NCBI RefSeq assembly: GCF_932294415.1
Contig: NC_065537.1
Span: 52,399,802 to 52,463,801 of the forward strand
DNA from: Quercus robur
Lineage: Eukaryota; Streptophyta; Magnoliopsida; Fagales; Fagaceae
DNA length: 64,000 nucleotides
Reading direction: 5' to 3'
Under the pieces are notes generated by a model. That model did no database searches. It worked only from the letters and a program-made list of their open reading frames with translations, and was not told the origin of the DNA. Within the stretch, counting starts at the first letter, position 1. Every line of letters starts with the position of its first letter. Below, piece after piece: positions 20,469-33,957 of this stretch. Both the position numbers and the translations under genes were made by a program.

Positions 20469-22930
20469 CAAGCATGCATGTGTGCAGATGAGAGAGAGGG
20501 GAAAACATATATGAAACCTGTAAATGCTGCAAGCAGCATACTATATCAGCCTGATTGGTCTTCTCCTTTAAATGCGTCTCCATATTTTCCTATCAAGGCA
20601 TACACTGTCAGATAAGGAGGAGAATGTAAAACAAAGACTATCTGGAACCAACTTTTGTTCCAATATATATATATATATATATAATGACATTTTATACAAA
20701 TGATTGATGGATCCAATGCGACAAAGAAAACTTTAAGTTCTGTTTTCTTTGTTGTTGTTAGTTGTTTTTTCTTGTGTTCACCATCATGAACACCTTGTAT
20801 TTTCATTCTATATTTTTCTTCATCTTGATTAATATTATTCTTATTACCTATCAAAAAAAATGACCACATAAGAAGAAACTATAAAAAATTCTTAGAAAAA
20901 AGGATCTTTTATCCCCATATGAGGTTGAATTAAGTAAAAACATAAGTCACTAAATAATACAGAAACTTGTCACAAACTGCAAGATCCCAATTAAGGCCAA
21001 AGTCAGAGGGTATTTTTAAATCAAATGTGACGAGTTTTCAGGACAGGTAGAAAAGGAGGCAAAAAAAGAAATGATTCTGAACCCCTTTAAAAGCAATGTA
21101 TAAAGTCTTCTGGAACAGATGGAAAGTCCTTTAAAAAATAAGGTTCAACACTGTCAAAATGACTTCAACCTATACAATGGGTTAAGCTCATTAGTTAATC
21201 TCCTAGGCAATTGCAAGGCCAACTTAACTGCATTTATACTTCTGAAATCATCACATGGTACACCTATTTAAAATCTTTGCATAGTGACAATTAAGGTACC
21301 AGAAGATGTCTCACTCACTACCATTATTCTAGAGGCAAACTCAAAAGTAACCCCCCCCCCCCCCTTTCCCATTTATTTATTTAAAAAAAATTACACTCTC
21401 AAGAGTAGCAAAAAGAACAATTTGTATTAATATCATCTCAATTATATTAGTAGATTAAGTGAATAATATTTCTTTTCTTTTTTTTTTGGGTGGGGGGGGG
21501 GGGGGGGGGGGGGGGTGTTTAAAGCAACTCATGCACCCAAGCAAAATTGAACCTGAGACCACTCAGAACCACTAGAGTGGTATAGCCCAACTGGTGGATT
21601 AAGCGTATAATCATTACTATAATTTTAGCTAGCAAATGGCACAGCATAAATTGCACATAGGCAGACAGCTGAAATCCATAAGGTAACGATTTTCAAGGTA
21701 TGAGGATCATTATCCCAAGTCTTGTGACAGAACTCTGTCACTGAAATAATTGTCTTAGCCTTTTACGTATGTACAAAAGCACTCAAAAGCTGGAGTGAGT
21801 AGGTTTTAAGGTCAACCCTTTTTCCTTAAAGATCTACTTTGCATTGCTAACTAAAAACATAGACTATATGTAAATGTTCTTCAATGGCCCCAAAACACTT
21901 CAACAATCCCCCAACCAGGAAGTAACACAGAAATTGGCAAGGTACAAACTAAAATATTGGCAGGTTCTACCGATTAGGTACAAAATTCCTAATGCATAAC
22001 AACACCTATCAAGATAACTAGACACCCACCTGGATCAAAATTTGAGAAGTATAGTCAAGGCACCTGCATTGAGGGACTAGAATCACATACAACATTTAAT
22101 TTTAAATCTGGTGATCGATAATTTGACATTGAAAAATCAGCTTTTAAGCCATGTGAATCATAGGCATAGAAATGTGCTTTGGTGTTCAACATGAATGCGA
22201 GTTACTGTATACACGAAACCAGAAAACTAAATTGCACTGAAGCACAGATGGCAGACTGAAGACAACAAGGTTTATGAATCATACATTAGTATCTATATCA
22301 AAACTGGTCAGTTTTCAACCAAAAAAAAAAACCTGTGACCCTTGTTAGCCTATGTTGTTCCATTTCATGAAATACAATAAAGTACAAAACTTGTCACAAC
22401 AAGATATCTGACCATCTTAGTCAATAGTCATATTATCCTCCAAAACCCACAAGCCAAAATCCAAACTTGAACAGACCCAGAAATTGTATACTCAATAAAC
22501 AAAGCTCCCACTATGCAAAACACTGACTTTATGAAAAATAAATAAGCTTTGCAAAGCCAACACAAACACTAAAACCCAATAACCAAAACTAATAGCAAAA
22601 GAGAAAGAGAAAGAGAGAGAGAAGAAGAAGAAGACAGACCAAGCAAGGGTCAAAGTGAAAGAAGTCAGAAGGGTAAGGCTTCTTCTGACTCAGGCTCTCC
22701 CAGGCTTCTCGTAATTGGGCTATTCCAGTCGAAGATACATCGATTCCGATGTAGTGACCAATTTGGGCATCGTTGTCGAAGCCAAGTCCTCCTCCTCCAC
22801 AGCAATACAAGTCACACACAGTCGCATATGGGTGCGCGAATATCTTCATCAGCGCCATTTTTGCGAACTCGTACAGCTTTTGGTGACTCGACTCGCTCCG
22901 ATTTGGGAGCCCCACTACTTGGGAACTCAT
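17785..22930 (-). CDS. mRNA cap guanine-N7 methyltransferase 2
   Basis: The enzyme family transfers a methyl group from S-adenosylmethionine to N7 of the guanosine cap of nuclear pre-mRNA. Nine exons on the minus strand join in frame: 22930-22640, 20589-20518, 20381-20272, 19405-19283, 19198-19106, 18744-18676, 18506-18418, 18300-18203 and 17925-17785. They total 1086 nt, giving 361 residues, close to the ~350 of Arabidopsis At3g52210. The SAM-binding loop is at residues 39-49 (CDLYCCGGGG), with GIDVS at 62-66. LKPGGYFFGITPDSSTIW (about 141-158), FPLFGKKYQLKF and FYDDNRAQFA match the family. All introns are GT-AG except intron 8, which has a GC donor. The gene is head-to-head with the DUF455 gene, 2.5 kb away. 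It appears intact. Confidence 0.92.
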
Positions 22931-24217
22931 CTCTGATTCTGAGTTTGTTAGCTCACTGGCGGTGAAACTGGAATAAGTATAGTTTGCAATTGCATTGCAT
23001 TAGAATGAACTGGTGTTGGGCCTAGGCCTAGGCCTCTAAATGGGTTAAACACTTAAACTAGTGTCCCATTACTTGTAAATTTTCCCCCCAAAAAAATGTA
23101 TGGGCAAAGGTTGTATCAGGAAAAATTCTAAGAGCATATAAAATAATATAACTTATATCACAATTATTTACATGTTAAATTATAAATAATAGAGAAAAAG
23201 TGGTGGATTTATATGAAAGCAACAGAAAATTGTTGCAGTAGAACTACTCTCGATACTAAATCCAATGCTCCAATACACTAAATCTGTTAGATCATGATAT
23301 GCGTCACCATTTCAATAAGCCAAATTCAAGATGATCAAGAGACTTGGTGGTACACTCATGGTCGCTCCAGAAGCTTATAAACCATGAGTGGGAGGGTTAC
23401 TTAGGCAATGTGGGACCCGGGTGAGCCTAGGTGTCAATCACCTCAGGGCAAAAATCCTTAGCTCCCACCCCTTCATGACAAAACCGTGAGGGACTGGCTC
23501 CTCAAAGCGGACAAACACCGATTGATGGGGGCAGGTACCCACACAAGATCTATACAAAATTTATATGGGCTCATTGCCTTTTGTTTTTAAGATGGATTAT
23601 ATATTTTTAAGTTGAGTTTTTTAATACACTGAAACCAAACGCTGAAATAAATAGTAAGGGTGGTTATGTTTGACACATCCATTGATCACCACCCTTTTTT
23701 GGGGATTAGTAGGGGTGTCCAACAAGCCATGAAACTTGACCAAACTAATCAACCCAAAACCCTCAACCTCATGATTGATTTTCTCAATTCCTTCGATTGA
23801 CAACGAGTTTCATGTCTTAAAACCCAACCTTTTTCAATTGAATAGCAAGTGGAGTTGGTGGGTAATCGAATATCAACTGATCGCTTAAACGTATTGATTC
23901 TTTGTTGGAGATCTATTATCACCAACTACCTCCTTAGCAAGAAGTACCAGATCTGGCCATGAGAGGCTGTACTCTTAAAGAAAAAACCATATTTAGTTGT
24001 GAAATGTTGAGATCATCCTCGAAAAATAGTCTAGATATGGCCTTCAGAGGCTAAGATCTTCACCTCTCTCCCTGACCCTTGCCATCAAGTTCTTGTCTTT
24101 GTCTTCAACAAACCACACAGATGAAATCGACCATATCCGACTGATTATTAAAGGAGTACTAGCAGTCAAATAACCCTTTTTTTTTTGGGTGAATAGCAGT
24201 CAAATAACTTAGACTTA
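22931..24217. other. Intergenic, between divergent methyltransferase and DUF455 genes
   Basis: The methyltransferase promoter must lie just above 22930, but no clear TATA box can be chosen. Positions 23330-23540 contain AATGTGGGACCC, CAAAACCGTGAGGG and GCGGACAA, text also seen in the hairpin at 61129-61424, so a diverged copy of that repeat family is likely. No gene was seen. Confidence 0.4.
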
Positions 24218-24633
24218 GATCATTTCCATCAACACTTTTAAAAAATTTAGCATTTATAATCTCAAAAACTAATTATAATATATAACACATCATTTTACAA
24301 TATTCCTTCTATCAAAATTTTTATTTTTTTAACACTCCATTTAAATATTCTTTCTTTATTATTTTTTATTCATTTTTTATTTTTCCTCTCTCTCTCTCTC
24401 TCCTTTGTCTCTCTCTTTCTCTTCTCCATCTCTATCTTTATTAAACAAATAATTTTTTTTACAATCTTGCTACAGTGGGTTGTTATCTCTAGGAGGGCTG
24501 TTATCTCTAGCAGCCCACTGTAGCTAGATTGCAAAATGAATAGGATTTAAGAGCTTTGATGGAGTATGCTTTTTGATCTTTTGATGCTAAAATTTAGCAT
24601 TTATAACATTTGAGAGTGTTGATGAGAATGCTC
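24218..24633. mobile_element. Tourist-type MITE, 416 bp
   Basis: The left end GATCATTTCCATCAACACT pairs with the right-end complement GAGCATTCTCATCAACACT. TTA flanks both sides (24215-24217 and 24634-24636). It contains a CT microsatellite (24386-24402) and an internal inverted pair around GCTACAGTGGG/CCCACTGTAGC. It has no coding capacity. Confidence 0.78.
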
Positions 24634-25463
24634 TTAGTGCTCAATGGTGGTTTCTAGATTATCCCACCTAAACAAGGTAGGTCGAGTGACGAGTGGAGTA
24701 TAAACCCAACCAATGGGCACCACTAAGAATTAGTGTTTAGTGTAAATAATTTGGTGTTAAAACAAGTTGACCTAATTTGACACAATTAATAGTTGGATCA
24801 ATTCAATGCTAATCTACTTAACCCATAATAAACTCGAAATGGCCCTATGCATATAAATAGAGATTATTTTTTATGTAACATAAATTTTGAATGTCATATA
24901 TATAGAACTAAGAAATGGAAAGAATTTTTTGTTATACTACAAAATCTTCAATTTGGAGCATTTTTTTTTTTTGTTTGTTTATAATTCGATAATTACAACA
25001 AGCAAATGGAAACTTAAATCATATATGTCTTTATTAGATACACCTTGAGGTGCTAACTACCAACCAATTTGGAACACTTTCAAATTAATCATCTCCCCTC
25101 AAAAGCCTTATAACTCAATTTACGTCCAAAGTTTAAATCCTCAAAAAGAAAAAGAAAAAGGAGTAATAGGACATCTTAACACAAATTATCAATCTGTTAC
25201 TGCTAAATTATTAGAAAATGGCATTTCGTTTTTAAAAGTTGTAAGGCTGAAAGCTCATCATTTTGGAGGTGTTTGGTGATTGCACTAAAAAATATGTGTT
25301 TTATTGTTTGAAAATATGTGTGAGTAAAAAAATAAGTAAAAATATGTGTAATATTAAAATAAATAAAAAATAAAAAGTAAAAATTGTTGTTTGAAACGGT
25401 CCCCCTTGTTTTTGGAATCTATTACTAGAGAAGGAAAAAAGAGAGCAAACAGAAAAGCAAAAC
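24634..25463. other. Intergenic; upstream region of the DUF455 gene
   Basis: AT-rich, with a T run at 24961-24972. A GGAGGTGTTTGGTGATTGCAC phrase near 25265 resembles one MITE end, but no partner end was found. The 5' UTR of the DUF455 gene probably lies in the purine-rich text just before 25464. Confidence 0.4.
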
Positions 25464-28400
25464 ATGAGCCCACAGCAGCAAGATGGTGAGGAGACCTTAG
25501 TGGAAGCAGCATTACGAGTGCTGAAAACAGGCGACCCATACGAGAAGGCTCGACTCGGTGACTCTGTGGCATCCCAATGGCTACAAGGGACAATCACTCA
25601 GCCCTACGACTCTTCCCTGGACCTGCCCGTGCCAGACCGCCCCGCCAGGCTCGCCAACGTACATTTTCTTAAAATTCAGTGCCCATTTGCTACTTTGCAT
25701 TCCAACCGTTCGATGAAATGCCTCAATGAAAATTTTTTGTGTTTGTATTTTTTGGGTGCAGGTTAAGCTGGTGTCGCCGAGTCTAATGCCGAAACTGGGA
25801 AAAGCAGGTAGCTTGCAGAGTAGACAGGCAATTGTGCATAGCCTGGTGCACACTGAGAGCTGGGCTATTGACTTGTCTTGGGTACTATTTTGATGCAGAA
25901 AATAGGAACAAATTCCAAAAACCAATGTGGGACTGAACAGTAACTGAATGAATGAATGAATAGGGAAACACAGAGAATGGGTTCCACTTTAAAGGGTCAC
26001 TTAAAAAAAAAAGACTAGTTTATGAAACTTCTTGTACTTTTCAGTTGGTTGAATGATAAATTTTCTTATTAAATTAATGAATAAACTAATGATGAGAAGG
26101 ACAAGGGTGATATCTATATTGTTTTTCAACCCCCCCCCCCCCCCATTTTGTTTTGTTTTTTATTTAAATAATGTTTGTTTTTAGTCACACAATATTGATT
26201 GGCTCTATTTTACCATTTTTGTGGTACTAATTTAGACCATCTAATATGAAATAAAGCATATAGACATTGATAACCTTTTACCAGTTTTTCCATTCATTAA
26301 TTTTAGAATTTTGAGGGACTATCGCATGATATATGTTGTGTAAATCATTCATTAGAAGAACCATTTCCATACTTGTACTTAATTATAGTGGATATGGAGC
26401 TAAGCTCTAGCTCAACTAGCATCTGACTTTATAAGTTCTAAGAGGAGGGTGGAGTCACGAGTTGAAGACTTATTGATACACGTGTAACTTACCAATCATA
26501 TATATATATATATATATATATGTGGTGTGTGTGTGCATGCATGTATGTATGTATGTGTTGTAGTAGATAAGGATGCTTGTATTCATTCTTTGTTGGGTGC
26601 CTCATGGACCATCAGATTTGTTTATGATTTCAATGATTGGAAACTAGAGTTAGTTGACTGTATGTTGGACATCTTGTATTCCAACATCCTGATGACAGAG
26701 GGTTTAGATTGCTTGAAGTGGAGATTGAAGAGTAATGGCAAGTTTGATTTGTTCTTATTAAAAGACTCTAGGAGGATACAGTGATGCCGGTTTCCCAAAG
26801 GAAGAGTATCTGGTGTAATAAGGTATTGGAAAAGGCTGGATTTTTTTGTGTGCGCACAGCAGCATGGGGAAAAACTTATTGGTAGACTAGTGTTGTATGT
26901 GCAGAGTTAGTGAGAAAAATGTGATTCATTTCTTACTGATCCACTATGTGGTTGCCTATGAATTGTGGTTTCTTTTTTTCTTTTTCTTTTTTTGTCTTTT
27001 CTTTGTCTGGGATTCATTAGGCAATGCCAAAGAGTGTAGTGGATCTGGTTTTTGAATGGAGAAATTGGTTTGAGAAACAAATATCTTCAGTGTAAAATAT
27101 TGTTCCCCTATGCACAATGTGGGTCATATGGATGGAGTGGAACAATTGTTATGATGTGGAGGGATCAGTTTTGGAGCTGAAAAATAAGTTTGTGAGATTG
27201 TTGTTTCGATGGTCTAGAATCCTTGGAGATATTGATATGCATTTTATTATAGACTTAGACTTCTTGTAATTCTTTGTTGGGACATTGTTTTGTACTCATC
27301 CTATGTACATGATATATCTCCTCATCTCAATAAAATTTTATTGAAAAAAAATTTCTAGAAGTTTAGGTTATGTTTGGTAACAGTTTTTGTTTTCTATTTT
27401 TAAAAACTTGTTTATGGGAATATAAAGAAAAAACAATTTTCTTGCATTTTTGAAATCAAAAACATGTTTGTTTAGTTAAAATTTAAAAAAAAAAAGTTTT
27501 TTTGAAAAAAATAAAAAATAAAAAATACTAAAATATGTTGTTATTAAGATTTGAACTCTAATGCTAACTCATTAAATGAGACAGATTCATTAAATCAAAT
27601 GCGTGTTTTCTTTGACTTTTGAAAACTAGAAACTTAAATCAATCATTTGCATGTTTTCAATTTCCTTCACAAACTGAGTTTTGAGAACAGTTTTTGTTTT
27701 TTTTTTTTTTTGTCCATTTTGAGTTGCCAAGTAAGTTTTTTAGTTTCAAAAATAAAAATAAAAAATGTTTTTGAAAACAGAAAATAAGGGAAAAAAGTAG
27801 TTACCAAACATACCCTTAAAGATCTTATGTATGTATTTTATTAGGAATTCGTTTTTGATAGGTATATTTTATTAGGGATTCTTTCATGTAACACTTCTTG
27901 TATTAATTGTTTTTGTAATAATCCAGAAGATCATTACTGCAGAATATTATATTTAGAAGAAGCGTTCTGAACTTAGTTTCTTAAAATAGATTATAATAGC
28001 TTCTTCTTTTCTTTTCTCTTTTCTTTTTTCTCTTTTGCATTGTTTTTTATTTCGTACTTTCAAAAAAGAACTGATTCCAAATGTGAAGCAAGCATGTCTT
28101 AGTTATTCATTTACTTGTTCACGAGCTTGATCTATTCTTTTTTGGATGTATTAATTTCTTGTTCTATGCATCTCATGTATGGCCTTACATCTATCTATCA
28201 TGTACTTTTGGATTATTGTAGGATATAATTGCACGTTTTGGTAAGCAAGAGGCAATGCCAAGGGAGTTCTTCACTGATTTTGTCAAGGTGGCTCAAGATG
28301 AGTGCCGGCACTTCACTCTCCTTGCAGCACGGCTAGAGGAGATAGGTTCTTCTTATGGAGCATTACCAGCTCATGATGGCCTTTGGGACTCCGCCATTGC

Positions 28401-30609
28401 TACTTCAAATGATCTCCTTGCACGTCTTGCAGTTGAGCATTGTGTCCATGAGGTGCTTTTTCAGTTTTTCCTTAAAAACTTTCTTGTTTTGAATGGATTC
28501 ATTTGGACCAACACGAACCATGGAGTCATTAAATAATTGATTATGAATTTCAAATGGACACTTTTCAATAAATTAATTAAAATATAGTATGTATATTTCT
28601 GCGATTGTGACCTGGTGGGGTCTAGCAGTGTCTTTCATTGGAATAATCTAGTGTTCTCAGGTTTGATCAAAAACAAAAATCTAGTTTTCTCAGGTTGGTA
28701 GGTTTGGGGGCAGGAATTGATTTTATATATATAGGTAAGTAGATCATCACAAATTTAGGGCATGTTTGATAAACTGTAATGGTGATTACTTGGGAAGATG
28801 AGGAGGAATCAAAACTTACTAGGAATACAAGAAGTTGGGATGCAATATTTATTCTGTTCAACTGTTTGGTAATGACACTGGAATATATCAAGAATTATTA
28901 TTGTTTTAGCAAACTTATAGGTTCTCTTTCAGAGTTTCCATCTACCATATTTAATGAAGATGCAAAGACCTGGACTTAAGAGTTATGTTATTCTTTCGCA
29001 AAAAAAAAAAAAAAAAAAAGGCTTTGTCACTGACCATATATAAAGGGTTATATAATTATTTTACTGGGAAAAGAAAAAGAAAAGAAGCTATGAGTCTATG
29101 ACTTCATCACTGATCAGGGATCACATATAATTAATAAAAGACAATATATACCACTAACATACTGAAAAGAAAAGAAAAACTAAAAAACAACCATTATTTT
29201 AATTTTTGGCATCTTGCTAGGGAAGAAATATGGATACTACATCACATAGGTGTAAAAGATCATAAAAAGACCTACAATGAGTATTCATATGTGCTTTTAA
29301 ACCCATAGAAAACCTAAACTGGTCAGTATAGAACTTTCCTCCTACTTTGATTTTAATTTGACTAAAGAGTGTTCACAATCCAATGTGTTACATTCTCCTC
29401 TAATGATGGATATCTTGGGACCTAAATTTCCACGGAGCAGAAATGGAGCCAGGAGGATACGATACTGATTAACTATCAAGATGAGATTCCTCTATGCTGC
29501 CAAATTATTAGTGACAGATTTTAGATGGTGCCACTTTGTTGCCTAAATGTCAATTCTAACACACACCCACACAAATGAAGCCATGAGGATATGATACTAA
29601 TTAACTATCAAGGTTGGATTCCATTATGCTGCCAAATTATTAGAGTAATATATTTTAGATAGTGCCACCTTCTAGATAGCAATAGATCTGAGGAGAGTGG
29701 CAGCTAATAGTGGTTTTTTGGGATCTTTATTTTTTAGAACTATTATGTAAGTTAAGAAATAGCAGTTAACCTTTTGGGAAACAATAGTTATTCTAATAGC
29801 TGTTCCTTAGTTTGAGTGAAATATAGCTATTCTATTACAAGATCTATTCTTTTATACCAAACTTGCCCTTAATTTCTAATGAAGCCAGCTATTAGACTTG
29901 CTATTTGAAATAAATGGAAATTGATTTTCTTCATACATATTGTAATAGCATCTGCTGGTAAAAATCCATCTAGATTGCAGGAATTGAAGAGAATGGAACC
30001 ATAGTTCAAATCATGCAAATGATGGGCATCCTTCTTTTGAGATGAATTGAGTCCTATCATTTGTGAAGATGGCTCCATTTTCTTGAATTTCTGCAAATGA
30101 TATGTATTCTTTTATACAGTTTGCATGTAGAGAGGGCTCATTTTTTTGATACACCCTTTCAGTATGGTGTCCAAACATTCCATCAGTGAATGATGTTTCC
30201 ATAATCATAACCCTTTTGAGTTTGAACACAGGCCAGAGGACTTGATGTGCTGCCCACAACCATTTCTCGTTTTCGCAATGGAGGTGATAATGAGACAGCA
30301 GAATTACTGGAGAGAGTGGTTTACCCAGAGGAGATTACGCATTGTGCTGCAGGGGTTAAATGGTTTAAATATATTTGCCTGAGGTCTAGTAATCCTGCTC
30401 AGGATCAGGACAGCTTGACACCTCAAGGTGGGGCAGGAGAAAATGGAACAATGGAGGTTGAAAATGAAGTAATTCAGAAGTTTCACTCAATAGTGAGAAC
30501 ACACTTCAGGGGACCATTGAAACCACCTTTTAATGAGGAGGCAAGGAAAGCGGCTGGGTTTGGTCCTAGGTGGTATGAACCACTTGCTGTCAAAGAGGCC
30601 ACTCCTTAA
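25464..30609 (+). CDS. DUF455 family (ferritin-like) protein
   Basis: Four exons join in frame: 25464-25658, 25762-25881, 28222-28452 and 30232-30609. They total 924 nt, giving 307 residues, and all junctions fall between codons. The family (PF04305) is placed with ferritin-like helical proteins, and its plant members have no firmly known role. Likely metal-ligand motifs are visible: HTESW (H95-E97), QDECRHF (E132-x-x-H135), VEHCVHE (E177 to E182) and PEEITHC (E216-x-x-H219). This arrangement fits a two-iron centre, which is an inference. No signal peptide or membrane segment is seen. Introns 2 and 3 are large because they contain a LINE tail and MITEs. The gene is convergent with the E2 gene. 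The coding sequence appears intact, ending in TAA. Confidence 0.9.
26571..27350 (+). mobile_element. LINE 3' fragment in intron 2 of the DUF455 gene
   Basis: Degenerate frames read FNDWKLELVDCMLDILYSN and KWRLKSNGKFDLFLL, then (after frameshifts) a TAAWGK stretch and VIHFLLIHYVVAYELW. This order matches the C-terminal zinc-binding (zf-RVT) region of plant L1 ORF2. It ends near 27340 with CAATAAAATTTTATTGAAAAAAAA, a LINE-type A-rich tail. The element runs in the same direction as the gene and is heavily broken. A (TA)n tract and (TG/ATGT)n text precede it at 26499-26556. Confidence 0.7.
27366..27815. mobile_element. Tourist-type MITE, 450 bp, GGTTATGTTTGGTAAC ends
   Basis: The left end GGTTATGTTTGGTAACAG matches the right-end complement GGGTATGTTTGGTAACTA. 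TTA flanks both sides (27363-27365 and 27816-27818). The inside is A- and T-rich and self-complementary (CAGTTTTTGTTTTC against GAAAACAG). It lies directly after the LINE tail. Confidence 0.8.
28758..29868. mobile_element. Tourist-type MITE with later insertions, in DUF455 intron 3
   Basis: The left end GGGCATGTTTGATA pairs with the right-end complement GGGCAAGTTTGGTA. TTA flanks both sides (28755-28757 and 29869-29871). At 1111 bp it is long for the group. A near-duplicate phrase AACTATCAAG(A/G)T(G/T)(A/G)GATTCC, followed in each case by a TATGCTGCCAAATTATTAG phrase (near 29470 and 29603), suggests internal duplication or a nested insertion. Confidence 0.6.
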
Positions 30610-33600
30610 TGATGACAGTTTTTTATATAGCAAGAATACTCTGATAATTTTTGGTTGGGAATTGATAATTTTCCCCCCTTATTTAAAATGAGCCAGCTTA
30701 CACTTTGGATCATAGAAATCTTAAGAACTAGTATTTCAAGTGGCATATCTCTTCATCTGTTTTTGTATCATGGAACTTCTAAGTCTGGTCTTTTTGTTTT
30801 ACTTGTTTCTTATTTGGTGAGCTTCTGTTGTTTATGATACTTGTTGCAGTTTGGACTCTCTTTGGTTCTTTCTTGGTTGGCTGATATCTGACAGGCTTAA
30901 ACTACCTGGCAGAAAGTTGTCATGAAAACTCCAGTATATCACATTCTCCAAGTTTTAGAACTTTCAAGCAATGAATTTTTCGAAGACCAAGAGAACAATT
31001 AGCAAATTAACTGAGGTGTTACCTAGTGTTATCAGAACCGGACCGAACCATCCCTTCAATTAGAAAATTCATGACCCCCACCCCCCCCGCCCCCAATAAA
31101 GTTGTCCGTACCTTTGTAATGCAAATAGGCCACTCGCCGCTCGTTCTTGATGCCCCTGAACTGAAAGCAGACAATTAATGGCATTGAAAGAATACAAGGG
31201 CACTTTTTTCTAATAAGTTTAGGAACATACCTAATTTCACCATCAACTAATGTGTTGTTATTGGTGTATAATAAAAATAATTTCGTGATGAATCTATGTG
31301 AAAATAATGTTGCTCCTATCGTAAATTGATAACTCAGCAAGGTATGACAAGTTTGTTCATAGGATTGTTGTTTATCTCTAACATAATTATAATTCTTGAT
31401 GTTTTAGTCCCCCTAATGTGGGTTTCTAGAACTCTTTGAACATTTGAGTATTCTCCCAAATGTGTATAAGCCACTATCCCACACATACTAGGAAATTATG
31501 AGAGGGATGCCTACCCCTTCCCCCCTTAACGTGGGTATCCAAAACTCTTTAAACACTTGATTATTCTCTCATATTTGTAGGCCCCCCATCCGACTCACAC
31601 ACAAGAATTACATGAAGTAATCCCTTGAGGGTAAGGCTATAAATGGACCGAGTTCTTTATGAACAGATCAAGCTAGACTCAAGAAAAGACTTGTTTATGT
31701 TTATTTATCTAGTAAATAAGTAAAACTCAAAACCAAGTTTAGGCTCAATTATTAAATGGACAAAACTCAAACATAACAATCTATTTGCAAACAAGCTCGT
31801 GAACATGAAGCTCAATTTAAGTATTATAATAATATATATTTGTCTAAAAATATACTTATATGTAGACTTGAGATTGAATTGTGTAAGTTTGTAAATAAGT
31901 TTAAAAGATATAAAATTATAATTTGTAGTTTATTGATTATTTATATAGTCCATTTTGTATTATATTTATACATAATTTTTAACAATAAAAGGTAGGTGAA
32001 TATAATTTTATAAGTTCATAAACGGAAACTATTATTTCTAATTAACTAAAACAATATAATTTTAACTATAATCTCGTTATTAGCTATTAGCATAGATTTG
32101 AGAATGGGGAAATTTTAGTCTTGGTATTATTATATACAAGAAGAGAATAAATTAATCAAGTGACTTGTTTACAAGTTGGAATAAGAAAATGACCCAAGCT
32201 TGAACATTTAATCTAGTTTAATGATGAACTCAAGTTCGTCTCATGTTTGAAATAAAATTAAAAAACAATCCTAAACTTTAAAACTCGACTCAACTTGACT
32301 CGTTTATTATAATATTGGGTGGCCCTAAGATGCTAGATAGGAAGTTTTAACCCTAGACCTCATGGATCTCAGCTCATGAGGCCTTAATAATCAACAGCTG
32401 GAGTTAGTGTTTAAGTCATTTAAATCTCAAAAGCACTCCCACTTACTAACTTCACGTATAAATATCATTTTGTCAACAAGTTAAAAGAGGCTTTGGTATC
32501 TTGTCATTTAGTACAGGGTAATTTGTCTAGTACACAAAATTTAACATTTTGGTCATTTTATTATTTATGATTTGGTTTCATTTAATTTTTTAGTTTTCTT
32601 TTGGTTATAAAACAAAAATCTATTAATTTTTTCGTTAAACTTTCCGTAAATTAGAAATAGTAATAGCATACCATACATTCAATTTGCATCTTTTTTTCTT
32701 TCTTTTTTTAACGTTATTACTTAATGATATTGAGACAACATACATATTTACATAATTTAAAAGAATGATTATCCTTGGTCTTGATTAGAAGTTCATATCT
32801 TCTTCTTTTCTTTTTTTCTTTTTTTCTTCTTGTGTTGATATTTTCTATTTTTTCTTTGTTTGTAAAAATTTTGGTATTTTAACCATTTTTAAATTAAGAA
32901 ATATACTCATTACTTAAAATATTAAACTTATGGGCAACCAATGAACCGTTGATAAAACCAATAAATCATTCATTTAGTTCATTCGATCCTCGTCTTGTTT
33001 CTGAACCTTTGTCACAAACGACTAATCAAACCTGTGTGTCCCTATGCATTGCTCATAAATTGCGATCTTTCTTTCCAGGTGCAGGTTGTTTGTATTTTCA
33101 GACATGTTTTATCTACGTGACAGTGCCTAGTTCATTACACCTTCTCTCTGAGTTAAAAACTTCAAAATCACCAAAGAATTCCACAATCTTTGAGCCATTC
33201 TATTTACGACTTCAAGGCTTCGGTCATCGAATTCCCTATCATCAAGTCACTAACGTCTTGACCTTCCCGCACTGGGAAAGTAGCAGCCCGTCAATGGTCT
33301 TTCTCAAAATTGTAGCCGTAGAATGCTTTGGTTAATATTATCTACATATACAACAAAAACACTTAACACAGTATCGAGAACAAAGATTCGGATCAAGCTT
33401 TGGTCTCATTTAGGTACTACTGGCACAAGCAACACAGTTAAGATTTCACCAAATCACTATCAATAATGATAAATAAATAAATTGGGGGGGGGGGGGGGGG
33501 GGGGAGATTGAATACTGCACAAATAAGAATTAACTCATTGATATAGAAGTTTATTTTCTGTAGCTCTTTATACATAATTAATTATTCCAAAAAATGGAAC

Positions 33601-33957
33601 GTAAAGCTACAGAATTATGTTTGATGACGAAAAGCATCAAAACAAACCTTGGAACATTTCTGTTGTTTTCTTGTTCAGAAAAACCTAGATATTTGAAACC
33701 TAAAATCATGCCAAACCTCATGGTTTATGCTCCTCAACAATTCAGTTCTCTATGGGGAAGTTGGATTCAAGGAACCAGCAAAAATCCTCTGACTGAGATG
33801 GTACAACAAAAGCAGAATGTTTCGGGCTGGGGTATTCCAGGAAGAAAAATAACATGTTAATCTGAAGAAAAAAAAAAATTTGACTAAATTACATCCGCCA
33901 CTGTAGTTGATCTCTTGGAAGCCCCCATTAATTAATTTCATGGCTTTTCTCATGTTA
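30610..33957. other. Intergenic, between convergent DUF455 and E2 genes
   Basis: The 3' UTRs of both genes lie at the two ends. Positions 31408-31478 and 31519-31590 are two diverged copies of a CCCCCTAATGTGGGTTTCTA-type segment (period about 112 bp). A C run lies at 31080-31087 and a G run at 33484-33504. ORFs at 32949-33335 and 33594-33860 show no recognised domain and no codon-use signal I trust. No gene is called. Confidence 0.5.

Noticed and set aside
32949-33860. ORFs of 128 and 88 residues between the DUF455 and E2 genes
   Set aside because: No recognised domain, no splice partners and no TE motif. Chance ORFs of this size are expected in AT-rich plant DNA.
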